In this document: positions 45,640 to 57,205 of the stretch, in pieces
Layout: the number at the start of each line of letters is the position of its first letter
Numbering within the stretch: position 1 is the first letter of the stretch
NCBI RefSeq assembly: GCF_000471905.2
Contig: NW_006496564.1
Coordinates: forward strand, 197,589-261,588
Direction of reading: 5' to 3'
From: Amborella trichopoda
Lineage: Eukaryota; Streptophyta; Magnoliopsida; Amborellales; Amborellaceae
DNA length: 64,000 bases
Notes under the pieces: generated by a model
What the model was told of the DNA's origin: nothing
Databases searched by the model: none
The model's input: the letters and a program-made list of their open reading frames with translations, nothing else
Made by a program: the position numbers and the translations under genes

Positions 45640-46760
45640 GCGTTGAGTCATTTTCTTTTGCATATGTATCACAGGTAGTACTTCTTTAGGTATGGCCCGT
45701 TGATAGGGAGCATTGCCTCCTCTCCATCAGGATGGGCCAAAATGTAGGCTATGTTTGGGGAGACCTTTTTTACTATAAAGGACCCTCCCATGTAGGCTCA
45801 AACTTCCCTTTATGCTGGCCATGCATGACAATAGACCTCGTGAAGGCTAGAACTAGATCGTCACGAACGAATGAGCAGACCTTGATAGACTTGTCAAAAT
45901 CCCTCTTCATTCTCCCTTGGTTGAGTTCGAGGTTCTACTGAGCCTCTAGCCTCTTTTCATCAAGCACATCCAATCCTTAACACCGGAGCTTGACTCTCTC
46001 CTCTTCGGTTATTCCTTGCTGAATAGCGATTCGTAGTGAAGGGATTTGAATTTCGAGAGGAAAAACCGCTTCACCCCCATAGACCAAAGAATAAGGAGTG
46101 GAATCAGTAGATGTTCTTGTAGCAATATGATAAGCCCATAATACTTCAAGAAGCTACTCATGCCAGTTCTTCTTCGTCTTTGATATCTACTTTCTTAAAA
46201 CATTGCACAAGGTCTTATTGAGGGCCTCGGCTAAGCCATTCGCCCGAGGGTGATACATAGTCGAGTACTTCAACTCAAAACCAAACTGATTGACCAAGCG
46301 TCGATGTGGTGGCTCAGAAATTGGGGACCATTAGCGAAGATAATTCGGTCAGGGACCCCAAACCGGTATATAATATTATGTTGAATGAAGTTGGCGACTG
46401 TTGTCCCAAGAACTGGCTTAAGGGGGACTGCTTCAACGCACTTAGAAAAGTAATATGTTGTGGCTAAAATGAAGACAAGACCCATTACAGAGGGAGGATC
46501 AATAGGCCCTACGATGTTCATACCCCATTACGAGAAGGGCCATGATGCCACTGTAGGGTGTAAGGTCTGGAGGTTGAGGAGCAAGGCTTGAATGGATCTA
46601 GCACACTTGAAATTTCTTATCATAGTTTAAGGAAACGAAAATCATCAAAGGCCAATGGTATCCCAACCTGTGTATTGATTCTTAGAGCATAAGACCAGAT
46701 TGGTGTAGTCCGCAAATGCCTGAGTGTACTCCTTCTAACACCTTATTTGCTTCTTGTACG
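45640..46760 (-). pseudogene. Integrase of element B, catalytic Asp residues lost
   Basis: Read on the minus strand: a decayed HHCC region (46600-46750), then the core 46521-46270 with MNIVGPIDPPS (catalytic Asp to Asn) and FANGPQF (second Asp to Ala). Next comes TMYHPRANGLAEALNKTLCNVLRK, where the catalytic Glu is kept, then the C-terminal KFEPTWEGP segment. It is homologous to 20880-21960 of element A. Each copy has lost a different pair of catalytic residues, so they decayed independently. The post-pol text AAAAAGCCCATTATTAGGGA lies at 45550-45570. Confidence 0.8.
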
Positions 46761-47300
46761 TCCACACATCTAAGAAGAATATTGTCAAATGACCGTTTAA
46801 CGAGAGTATCTCCTTCAAGGAGGTTATACTTGGTATACATTTGACGTACGCTGTTGTGTTCAGCACGGTCCTCTAGGAGCCCACCATGTTTTAGAAAACT
46901 AGTGACGTGTTCCCTCCAATCTACTACCTGTTTGATTTCTGCACATATTGGGTCAAAGAATTCCAGTTCCTAGTTTAGAACCTTAGCCCCTTGATTCCGT
47001 GTCATTTCTCATTTAGTCTTAATTACTTCCTTAGCTGATAGAAGTGCTCCAAATAGATAAGGAGGGCACTCCGAGAAGAAATTTCTCTCGTCGTCCGCAT
47101 TGACCTTGGTTCTTAGTTCAATGTGTCTCCATTTTGCCACCTAGACGAGCATAGGTCCTGATGAGGACAACTGAATTGTAGCACCGAGTTATACAATTGT
47201 GTCAGCATACGAGTTTAGCCTCCTGGGGATGTGACTCAAGGATATGTCATCAAACTGGGCCATATACGATTTTGCAGTATCATGATATGGCTTGAGAGTT
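46761..47300 (-). pseudogene. RNase H-integrase linker of element B
   Basis: Corresponds to 20400-20880 of element A, for example the complement of TTCCAATCTACTACCTG and CATTGACCTTGG. No long frame survives. Confidence 0.5.
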
Positions 47301-47670
47301 TCATTTATCACATCATAGATCCCTTTGAGCTTCTGGATAACCAACTCAGAGTTGTCATAGAACTTGAGCTACTTCATGTCTAAATCGAAGGCTATCTCCA
47401 ACCTGATTATGAGGGCTTGATATTCTGCCTCGTTATGAGAACTGGTCTGGGCGAGAGGGAAAGAAAGTGGCAATGTTCCTCCTTTTGGGGTTAGGAAGAC
47501 CACTCCGGTGCCTCCTCGATCAGATTGGAAGCCTCCGTCGAAGTACAACTCCCACGGGTGAGCAAGTTCAGTACGAAATACTTCTTCATCAGGGAGGTCA
47601 CTTGATAACGGAGAATCCGTCAGCACAAGGAGTGCTGCGAGAAAATCAGTCAGGGCTTGACCCTTGATGG
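47301..47670 (-). pseudogene. Second RNase H of element B
   Basis: Inside the open frame 47848-47369. The first Asp is in YFDGGFQSDRGGTG, the Glu in SSHNEAEYQALIIR, and the third motif YDNSELVIQKLKG follows after a one-base shift near 47369. All three acidic positions can be seen. This extra RNase H after the ordinary one is the Tat-clade signature and is better preserved here than in element A. Confidence 0.85.
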
Positions 47671-49284
47671 CCTTTTGTGAGACATATGTGATGTCAAAGT
47701 CCATCAACAGTAATGGCCATTTAGCAAGACGTCCGAAAAGGAACGGGCGTGTCATGAGAAACTTTACAGGATCTGCTTTTGATATAAGTTTCACTTCATG
47801 ACCAAGTAAGTAGTGGAGTTTTGGACTACGAAGATTAAGGCCACGCACGTCTTCTCTATAGGGGGATAATTCTTTTCGGCCTCTTGCATCCTACGGCTGA
47901 GATAGTATAACATTGTTTCTTTTCCCTCTTCATTGTTTTGTGCCAACAATGTCTCGAGTAACTCGTCCAGAGCCGTCACGTATAGGATAAGAGGTTTTCC
48001 CAACATAGGTGTTGAGAGTATTGGATGATTAAGCAAATATTGTTTGATGTCATCAAGAGCTACCTAACATGCTTCATCCTAGATGAATGGAGTATCCTTC
48101 TTTAAAAGGTGTGTAAAGGGTTTACAGCGACCTAAAAGATTTGAGATGAACCGGCGAATGTACGTCAGCTACCCTTGAAGAGAGCGCATTTCTCGTAATG
48201 TAGTTGGTGATGACATTTCTTGGATTACCTTGATCTTGACTTACTCAACTTCAAGTCCTCAATGTCTGAAAATGAACCCCAAGAACTTTCTCGAACGCAC
48301 GCCAAAGGTGATTTTCAGCTGGTTCATTTTAAGTTGATGAAGGCGTAGTCGCTCGAATACCTTTTCAAGGTCTCTCATGTAAGAATATTTCTCTTCGGAT
48401 TTTACTACCAAATCATCTACATAACACTCCACCTCTTTGTGCATCATGTCTTTGAAGATGGTTGTCATCGCTCTCTAGTATGTGACACCAGCATTCTTTA
48501 ATCCAAAAGGCATCATTGTGTAATAAAAGGCCCCTTTTAGTGTTAGGAATGCAGTGGCCTCCTCATCTTTAGGCGCCGTCCGTATCTGGTTATACCCGGA
48601 GTACCCATCCATGAAGGAAAAGATTTGTACATGAGCTGTTGAGTCAATGAGCATCTCAGTGAATGGAAAAAGGAAGTCATCCTTGGGACAGGCGGTATTG
48701 AGATCGCAGAAGTCCATGCAAACCTTAATTTGACCGTTCTTCTTCTTGACTTGAACAACATTTGCTAGCCATTTCGGGTACTTGACTTCACGAATAAAAT
48801 CTGCTTGCTTGAGCTTGGTTGCTTCAGCATCTATTTCCATTTTGAGGTCAGACCTGAACCTCCTTGACTTTTGTTTCACGGGTTTGACAGCCGGATCGAT
48901 GGCCAAATAATGAACGACAACTTGCGAATCTAAACCGGGCATCTCATGGTAGTGCCAAGCAAAGACGTCTCGGTTTGCTCGTAAGAATGTAGTGAAATTT
49001 TCTTTCTGTTCTGAAGACATGTTTGGTGAGATAAAAGTAGGCCTAAGGTTAGCTTCATCTCCCATATTTATTTCTTCGAGCTCATCAGCAGTAGGTTGAC
49101 TGCCTTCTTCCCATTCTTTTGGAGCTTCTTGCGACTCTTCCTCATTGTTTCTAGAGGTTTTTTCATCAATCTTGAGTGCAGAATCCCATGATCCTGACAT
49201 CTCGACTTTGAGTAGAGCTCCAGAGTAGGTCATGATTTCTATACCTTTCTCGAATTGAGGGACAGAAGGGTCGACCTCAAACAT
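47671..49284 (-). pseudogene. pol: Reverse transcriptase-RNase H of element B
   Basis: The best RT in the window. An open frame 49284-48475 has MFEVDPSVPQF, KPVKQKSRRFRSDL, WLANVVQVKKKNGQIKVCMDF, NTACPKDDF, FSFMDGYSGYNQIR and MMPFGLKNAGVTY. A single TAG (48475-48477) then precedes RAMTTIFKDMMHKEVECYVDDLVVK, with catalytic YVDD intact, and LRLHQLKMNQLK. Beyond 48259 several stops interrupt thumb and RNase H text (ILYVTALDELLETLLAQNN, PPIEKTCVALIF, KLISKADPVKFLMT, QALTDFL). It feeds into the second RNase H. Gag is absent upstream. Confidence 0.9.
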
Positions 49285-49880
49285 GGAAGGCCTATCGGGC
49301 TACAGGGGCTCATCTTGAAAGTTAAGGAGGATTTGAGATTCAACGATCATGGGGGAAGAAGTGTCTTCGTATGGATCATACGGTATTTGCACGGGTGCCT
49401 CATAAACTTGTACCATGTGGCAAGCTTCCTGAGAATAAAAACTACGCCTCGTTGATTCTCTCAGTCTCTGCTCAAAGTAGGGCTCAAGGGGCCACTGGGG
49501 CTTCTTTGGCTTTGAATTTTTGCGCTTCTTTGAGGAGGATACTGTGCTTTGGCTCGAGCTAGGACGTCAACAACTGTCAAAAATCCTGCTTTCTGCGCTA
49601 GCATCTTCTTCAACAGCTTTCATTGCATCTTGGTTATGTTTGATCCTTCAAGTTCTCTGTCGAGAGCCTCGAAGTCGGTACATATCAAGGTCGCACTCAC
49701 AAGAGACGAGGAAGAGGAAGGATTAGGAGTAGAAGAAGAAGAAGGAGAAAGGTTCGAAGGTCGGGGACTTTTAATGTCGTTCCCCTCATCAGACCGATCT
49801 GGGCAGTTTTTACGTCATCACTAGGTTTGGACGTGTTCTGAGTAGAAGGACGAGGAGGTCATCTCCTATGTACTCGGGTT
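49285..49880 (-). pseudogene. Pre-RT segment of element B
   Basis: Complementary-strand text matches 17930-18480 of element A (GATGACGTAAAAACTGCCC, then CTTCGAGGCTCTCGACAGAG, then AAGCCCCAGTGGCCCC). It is the region between Gag and RT. Past ~49880 similarity to A ends and the tail of the plant-mobile-domain-like ORF begins, so gag and most of the protease region are deleted at this junction. Confidence 0.55.
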
Positions 49881-49889
49881 GATGCAATG

Positions 49890-52171
49890 ATTATGTTGCC
49901 TCGATCAATGAGATGCCTGTGAGCAGTGTGTACAGGACCTGGCCTTGGGAGGTTTGATCTTGGGCACTGACTCGAGGTAACATAATGGTTGCCCTGAGTT
50001 GTGACTCGAGTGGGCGACCAACAAGCCATATGGTGTGTGTGAGGGGTAGAGGCTGCAAGGTCTCCCCCTCTATATGTTGAGCCTCTAGGGATAGAGACCT
50101 GTTATGGTACAGGAATGTGGGGAGAAGCCTTACGGCGACCCATAGAAGCAATGACAACTTGCTTGCCTTTTGTATAAAGGGAATGGGCAGCCTTCCTCAT
50201 AACCATGGACCTGTCGCCCCTCATCCCATTCAAAGATTGAGCTAAGATTTTCAAAGACACTGCCAGTCATCATCTTCATCGCAAGGACCTCTTACGAGGC
50301 CTCGTCAACTGTTATCTCACGTCGAAGCCTTAAACCCCACCAGGAGGGATAGTCCAGGATGAATGCCTCACCAAGAGCAGGAGCATCCGCCAGCCTCCTT
50401 TGCCGGGTGTTCTGGTGCCAGGTGCCATTCACTCCTTTCCATGGGTGGTCCTTCTCCCAATAGCCCTTACTGGTGATTCTCGACCAGTTCGCATATGTCT
50501 TGGTTGTTCGGACTCTCCTACCGAAGTGAGGTAGCACGTATTTGCTGGTCTCTGTCATTTCAAGACACATGGACCAAGCAGTTAGTATATGTTTCAGCAG
50601 CCAACACAACCAGAAAGTTTCATGCTCCTCCACCTTCCCCTTATACACCTTACTCCGGTGCTTCTCGGAGAATACTGAGAAGGGGCAGTTTGGTCAACCC
50701 CGTGCTCATGGTAAAAGCGGTGGGGGAAATATCTCTCTAGCCAGGCACTTTGTGGAGTCCGACAAGGTAAGACTCACCCTCTGATGCTCACCATGAACAT
50801 GAGTTCCTTAATCACTGTCCAGGCAACGTCCAGCTCCTTCCCCAACTCATCGACAAAAGCGCGGCTGTTGAAGCTCCCGATAGGAAAAGGGACTCTCCTC
50901 ATGTTCAAAGAAGCATTTCCGAATAGACTCCGAGCTTCCCCTGGGGTATGGAAGATGGCCCTCTGGTTCGCTATCTCCATCAAGAAGGGGCACAACTTAT
51001 TTTGTAAGCACTGATGCTTGACGTAGGTGTCAGGAACCACCCGTACAGGTAATGCACAGGGAATGGAGTTTTAACATCCTCAGGAAAAGCTTGTCCTCCT
51101 ATGATGTTGTTCCCAGCCTTTCCATGAGAGATGGCACCAAAGCCATGGTATATGTTGCACAGGACTGGCTGAGCGAGGTCATACTCACGCCCTCTGGTCA
51201 TGTAGCATTCCACATATAGTACCCCTAGGCGAATGTCGTCCCCCTAGCCAGGAAGCACGAACTTGCACAAGAATAAGGCTAAGTCGGCAACCAGACATGG
51301 TCATCATCAGCCTTGAGCTAATATATAGGAGGCATCTCCTTTGCAACTGCCTTCCCTTTCCCCTTTGGAGTACCCTGTCTTCCCTCAGAATCGTCCCCGT
51401 AAAAGGATTCCACCCAGTTTGTAAAGGTGACCCTACCATTGCTAGATCGTCCGACAATTGATTGATAAGCCTCAAAGATCTTGGGAAAACTGGCCCGACG
51501 GCTCTTCACCCCGCAAGTGAACACCACCAAATATGACTGAGTTTGATGGCACAAACTTGTCATATATAGCCCTGAGCATCGAGTGACCTCCAATAAAGTG
51601 ATGATTCAGTAAGGAGATTCCTCCTTCACCATGACCAAGAAGCTAAGCATTGCTCACATGGCTCCACATATCCAGCAATACCTTTACTGTATTAGAGCAG
51701 CAATCGTAGTAGCTGCTCGAACACTGGACGGTCACTAATAGCGAAGCACGCTCAAGAACGCTTCCATACGAAGCCAAGACCTTGACATTACAAGAAGCGT
51801 ATCCCTTCTGGTATTGGTGCACTCCCTGAATACGAAGGCCTTTTGTTGACCACCTCAGTAATCCCTTCGCTTGGGCCATTCGCTACCCCAAGGAGGGAAA
51901 GTTTTCCCCGAAAGCTATGTTTCGATGCAGACAGTGAAGAACTGTCATCCCTTCTTCAGTAGGAACATTGCCATCACTGCCCTCTTGCACTTCAAATCAT
52001 ACGGGATCAGTAATGAAAGTGATGCTAAGAGGCCACTCTAGCTCGTACACTGGCGGTCAGCTAAATGGGTTCGCCCCTTGATAAAACTTCACCCGTAAAA
52101 TCACGGGCACCGATTTCCCTTTCCCTTGGGAGCCTCTTCACATCGAGGATTTGGTAAGAAGAACCGGCCAT
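49890..52171 (-). pseudogene. Plant-mobile-domain-like ORF (element D antisense ORF)
   Basis: The ATG at 52171 (minus) opens MAGSSYQILDVKRLPRERE to a stop after 37 codons; later pieces sit in shifted frames. Around 51320-51040 the text LALFLCKFVLP, GREYDLAQPVLCNIYHGFGAI and PFPVHYLYGW resembles the core of the plant mobile domain (W-L-x-FL-x-FVLP, LA-P-VL-x-IY, HY-x-YGW). A later clean frame (50648-50292) reads WLCWLLKHIL, VLPHFGRRVRTTKTYANW, HPWKGVNGTWHQN. A basic Ser/Arg-rich tail may run to ~49890. Family knowledge: PMD proteins occur as host genes (MAIN/MAIL) and in Ty3/gypsy and MULE elements. Its leader and promoter match the antisense units of A and B, so I read it as antisense to the LTRs. 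The alternative is a sense ORF upstream of element B pol. Confidence 0.6.
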
Positions 52172-53241
52172 TACAAAACACTTAGTGGTTCACTCCTAAA
52201 AAGTTACTAAGGCACTGAAATAACGCCGGTTGAGTCTGTCCAACACTCATTGTCAGCTGATTCTCTCAAAACACTTAGCAACGGGTGAACTTCTCAATGC
52301 TCATCGCCAGTCAACCTTCTCAATACCCAGCACCGATTGAATACTAACAACTAATGTTGGTTGACTCTTTCAGCACTCAGTGCCGGTTGAATGCCAACAA
52401 CTAGTGTCAGTTGAGTCTTTCAACACTCAGCGCTAGTTGAATGGTAACACCCCAGCGCCGGTTGAGCTTGTCTAAGGCCAGCGCCAACTGAAGGTGAATC
52501 TCTCACACCTGCCACTAATCCTAGATGTGACACCTCAAAATTAGTCGCACTGGTCGACAACCGTCACCTGTCCTTCGACACCACCTCACACATGTGTGAT
52601 TGATTACCGCACACTTTCCATGGATGAAGGCCAACCGTCACCATGTCTTTGGCGATCATCCGCCTTCCTCACAATGTTTCACCTATTGTAGTTGTACCGC
52701 CCACCTTCGATATTCATTCGTCTTTCGCTGAAATTGCTCTCACACAGTTGAAAACTCATAGAAAAATTTCCTGCGTATCTTTTTGGTCTGGACTTCACCA
52801 GAACCTCACCAGGAAACCTCTGTGACACCACAAAAGTGCTGGAAAACTTCAACAACTATCTGGAAACCCCTTAAAAACCACAAAAAAACCCTCAAGACAT
52901 GCGAAATACTCGCTGATGTGTTTCCCCCTTCTTCCTGAAAGAAAACGATAGCCGAAGCCTCCTTTACTTCCCCAAAAGATTCCTAAAAAGCCCTCCTTTC
53001 CCTGCTACTCTCTCTGTAACTTTGCTAAATTCTAAGCAAAGTATGCAAGCCGAAGATCTTCTCAACAAAACCCTTGCCGGAATCCTGCTGCCTACCAAAT
53101 AACCTACTCTGTAGATACTGTTGCTGAAGTCCCACTACTCACTGAAAACTTCAACCGAGCACTCTCTCCTCTCGATTAAAGAAAACTTGCTTAAGTTTTT
53201 ACCCATGGTGAAAAATAAAGGAAAAACAGGGTTTTACCCCC
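52172..53241 (-). other. Leader of element D antisense unit
   Basis: About 1 kb between TATA and ATG. Proximal 700 bp is homologous to B (43880-44580) and A (23340-23590). Distal 52220-52500 holds ~8 units of 30-40 bp with CAGTGCCGGTTGAA cores. No upstream ORF is conserved. Confidence 0.55.
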
Positions 53242-53249
53242 TTATATAG
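53242..53249 (-). promoter_or_regulatory. Antisense TATA box (element D)
   Basis: Minus strand CTATATAAGGGGGTAAAACCC, the same as at 23599-23606 in element A. Confidence 0.6.
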
Positions 53250-55930
53250 ACTACATTGCCCTTAAAAGCTCTTCACAAACTGGGAATACTAGTTGCGCCC
53301 AAGGGAAGCTAAGCGACAACGGGCCGGGTTGAGATTCGATACGAGGCTTGAGGACCTGTCATCAATCCATCCCCAGTGCCAATTGATGCAATGTCAGGTA
53401 AATTTCTAAACAAACATAGCGCAAGCTGACATAACATCTGGTGTGTTTTCAAATACAACCTAGTGCCAGTTGACATAGCATCGGGAGTATTTTCAAATAC
53501 AACTTATTGTCAGTTGACTTAGCACCAAGTGTGTTTTCAAATACAACCTTAGTGCCGGTTGACATAGCATCGAGTGTGTCTCCGAAACGACCCTAGCGTC
53601 GGTTGACTTTAGCTGATATCACGTGTCATTCACAATGCCAGCTTAACAGCATCGGTTGTGTTAAAACTCAGCGTCGGATGTGTTGGGAGAACTCAGTGCC
53701 GATTGTGTTGTGAGAATTTAGTGTCGGTTGTGTTGTGAGAACTCAGCATCGGTTGAATATTCGCAATAAACCATCAGTGCTACATATGGTGCTGGCTGTA
53801 TTTCAAACAGTGTATGCCCTACCACTATCCTTGGTGGAGTTGTGTAACTAAGCCCGGAAAGGTCATCCTTAGTGGACTTGCACCCAGGCCATTGCACCTA
53901 AACAATGACTTTCTCAATGGAGTCAGGAGCTATCCCTCGTCCCCCACTAGGAGTCACACCCATACTGCAACCCATCATCATCAGTGAAGTTGGGGTCATT
54001 CTTACCTCAAAAATACCTAGTGGGTCAGCTTCACGCTAAGCTACCTTATCCCCAAGGAATCGGGTTGTCGATCATAACGTCTCATCTTTCACCTCAGAGA
54101 GTGCCTTACCCCCTTAAAACCCACAACAAAGTCACTTCTGCTAATCATCCGTCATTAGGTGGCCATTTCCACCTAGCCCTTAGTTTGTGAATGGTCTTAG
54201 CCTTGTTATCCCCAGAGAGTAAGATTACCATCCACAGCCCTATTCCCCATGGAGCTCCATCTTCGATCCACACAATGGTCTGTGCTCATGACCCTAAACT
54301 GCACAGTGCTGGTCTAGACGCACGACCCTAAATTCTATGGTTCGTACCGCATGACTCTAAACTGAACAGCCCTGGTCTAGACGTACGACCTTAAACTCCA
54401 CGATTTGTGATGCATGATTCTATACTACACAAACCTGGTCTATACGCACAAACCTAAATTCCACAGTCTAAGCCGCATGACTCTAAACTGCACAGCCCTA
54501 GTCTAGACGCATGACCCTAAACTCTGCGATTCGTGCTTCATGGCCCTAAACTGCACAGCCCTAGTCTAGATGTATGACCCTAAACTCCGAGGTCCATGCT
54601 GCATTACCCTAAATTAAACAGCCTTGGTCTAGATGCATGACCCTAAACTCCGCGATCCGTGCTGCATGGCCCTAAACTGAGCAGCCCTGGTCTAGACGTA
54701 TGACCCTAAACTCTGCCGTCCATGCTGCATGACCCTAAACTCTCAGTTCCGAACTATATGACCTTAAATTGTAGCAGAGGTCAAGTTACACGACCTTAAA
54801 CGGCACAGTCCAAACTAAATGACCTTAAACCATAGTCTACGTCCCAGCCGCACGACGTTAAACTGCACAACACCACGGTCCAACTATATGACCTTCAACC
54901 ACAGTCTATGTCTCGGTCACACGACATTAAATTTCACAACACCATGGTCCGAACTATATGACTTTAAACTGTAGTAGAGGTCATGTTGGAGGACCTTAAA
55001 TTGCATGGTCCTAGTTGTATGACTTTAAAACTGCATAACCACGGTCCAACTATATGGCCTTAAACCATAGTACACATCTTGGCCGCATGATGATAAACTG
55101 CTTTGCCTAGGTCAAGGAGGCATGACCATAAACTCACCCCCACATAGGTGCACATGCCTTTACGTGCACTTTCACACATGCCTTTCCTAACCTACCTGTT
55201 AGTGTGCTCGCATCACCTTCATTACCTCCCCATAAGTTCATCACCGTACATCACTCCCCAGTGAGTCTCACCCATACTCACAAAATGGCGAACCATCCCG
55301 TCATCCATACTCGTTGTAAGTTAGTGGCTCACCATCATCCACTCATATTTCACACATCACGCATCTCTCACGGGTAGCCTTGAGCCATCTCCCCAAGTGA
55401 GCCAAACCACCACCATACTCACTCAGTGCCCTTCATAGCCTGCTATCCATCACCATTACGGTTCAAATGCATGACCTTAAACCATAGCGCAGGTCTAGGA
55501 TGCATGATCTTAAAATTTTTCGCATGGCTCCTTGAGGCATGACCGTAAACACGACCTCACAAAAAAAAAGAAAAGGAAAATAAGAAATAATGGGCATGGT
55601 GTATACTTGAACAATGGAACACCATGAGTAAAAATGACGGACGGGCATGGTCACGAAACCATGAGTAAAAGATTTCTGTGAATAAAAACCGGGCACGGTG
55701 AAAACCCGAAAGGGCATCACAAGTAAAAATGGACAAAAAGGGTGGACATGGCTAAAGGTCATGGGTAAAAGAGCCCGAAATACAACTAAAAGAAGTTGGT
55801 GAAAACCATCTCTACGGTGCCTCTTCCCAAGTTTTAGCAAAAATCTGCAAAGGACGCTTGGACCAATAAACTGTTTGATGCAACAATCGCTTCCATAGAA
55901 GTCCTGAGCCAACACTCCCTTCATCATCAA
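53250..55930 (-). other. Upstream region of element D antisense unit, with minisatellites
   Basis: In order from the TATA: GGTTGACATAGCATCG-type units of ~60 bp (53400-53620) and shorter AACTCAGTGTCGGTTGTGTT units (53640-53760). Next a ~60-bp minisatellite with two half-units (GCATGACCCTAAACTGCACAG and GTCTAGACGCATGACCC, 54280-55110), then a unique segment (55120-55870) matching 24490-25270. It is larger than in element A mainly because the minisatellite is longer. Confidence 0.6.
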
Positions 55931-55959
55931 GACGTCCAATGGGGTGTAAATGGTAAAAT

Positions 55960-56460
55960 CGTCCCTAGACATTCCTTCTGCAGTCCTAGATGAGTAGGTA
56001 GCCCAGTCAACATCCTTCTCCAGTCCTAGGTGAATAGGTAGCCCAGCCGACATACTCCTCCAGTCTTGGATGAACAGGTCGCCCAGTCAACATCCTTCTT
56101 CAGTCATAGGTGATTAGGTAGCCAAGTTGACATCCTTCTTCAGTCTTGGGTGAACAGGTAGCCCAATTGACGTCCTCCTCCAGTCTTGGGTGAACAGGTA
56201 GCCCAGTCGACATCCTTCTTTAGTCCTAGGTGAATAGGTAGCCCGATCGATGTCCTCCTCAAATCCTGGGTGAACAGATAGCCCAGTCGACATCCTTCTA
56301 CAGTCTTGGGTGAACAGGTAGCTCGATCAGCGTCCTTCTCCTGACCTGGATGAACAGGTAGTCCAGTCAACATCCTTCTCCTGTCTTGGTTAAACAGGTA
56401 GCCCAATCGACATCCTTCTTTAAAGCTAGGTGACAACGTAGCCCAGTCATTATCCCTTCT
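55960..56460. repeat. Minisatellite, ~42-60 bp units (AGGTAGCCCAGTCGACATCC)
   Basis: Around ten units of CAGTCCTAGGTGAACAGGTAG plus CCCAGTCGACATCCTTCTT. A further partial unit (GGCTAGGTGACAAAGTAGCCC) reappears at 57211, after the second minisatellite. The minus-strand frame 56140-56436 is a repeat artefact. Confidence 0.8.
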
Positions 56461-56465
56461 TTAAG

Positions 56466-57205
56466 GACCTCCTCCCCATGCATGGAGTATGCATGTCTTC
56501 TCCTTCTCTTACAAGACCTCCTCCCCATGCATGGAGTATGCATGCATTCTCCTTCTCTTACAAGACCTCCTCCCCATGCACGGAGTGTGCATGTCTTTTC
56601 CTTCTCTTACAAGAACCCCTCCCCATGCATGGAGTGTGCATGCCTTCTCCTTCTCTTATAGTCCTCCTCCCCATGCATGGAGTATGCATGCATTCTCCTT
56701 CTCTTACAAGACCTCCTCCCCATGCACAGAGTGTGCATGCCTTCTCCTTCTCGTAAGGAGCCCCTCCTCATGAATGGAGTGTGCATGCCTTCTCCTTATC
56801 TTACAAGACCTCCTCCCCATGTACAAAGTGTGCATGTCTTCTCCCTCTCTTATAGAACCCCTCCCCATGCATGGAGTGTGTATCCCTTCACCTTCTTTTA
56901 CAAGACCTCCTCCCCATGCAAGGAGTGTGTATGCCTTCTCCTTTGCTTATAGATCCCCTCCCCATGCACAGTGTGTACTTGCCTTCTCCTTTTCTTACAA
57001 GACCTCCTCCCCATGCACGGAGTGTGCATGCCTTCTCCTTCTCTTATAGACCTCCTCCCCATGCACGTAGGGGGCATGCCTTCTCCATCTCTTACAAGAC
57101 CCCCTCCCCATGCATGGAGTATGCATGCCTTCTCCTTCTCTTATTGACCTCCTCCCCGTGCATGGAGTGTGCATGCCTTCTCCTTCTCTTATAGACCCCT
57201 CTCCA
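56466..57205. repeat. Minisatellite with palindromic core CATGCA-TGGAGTG-TGCATG
   Basis: About thirteen units of ~55-58 bp. Each joins a CT-rich spacer (CCTTCTCCTTCTCTTACAAG) and CCTCCTCCCC to a palindrome, perfect at 56624-56642 (arms CATGCA and TGCATG). All overlapping long frames (56478-57194) come from the repeat period being near a multiple of three. Confidence 0.85.

Noticed and set aside
50495..51014. Plus-strand frames opposite the PMD-like ORF
   Set aside because: They are shadows of the minus-strand coding sequence, which has recognisable motifs.
52171..55930. Interpretation as an LTR of element B with the PMD ORF as sense ORF1
   Set aside because: No PBS lies before the ATG at 52171, and the same block occurs antisense downstream of pol in A and B. 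The LTR reading is less consistent, though a sense ORF upstream of B pol is not excluded.
56478..57194. Overlapping ~90-107-residue frames in three registers
   Set aside because: All come from the ~57-bp minisatellite, whose period is close to a multiple of three.
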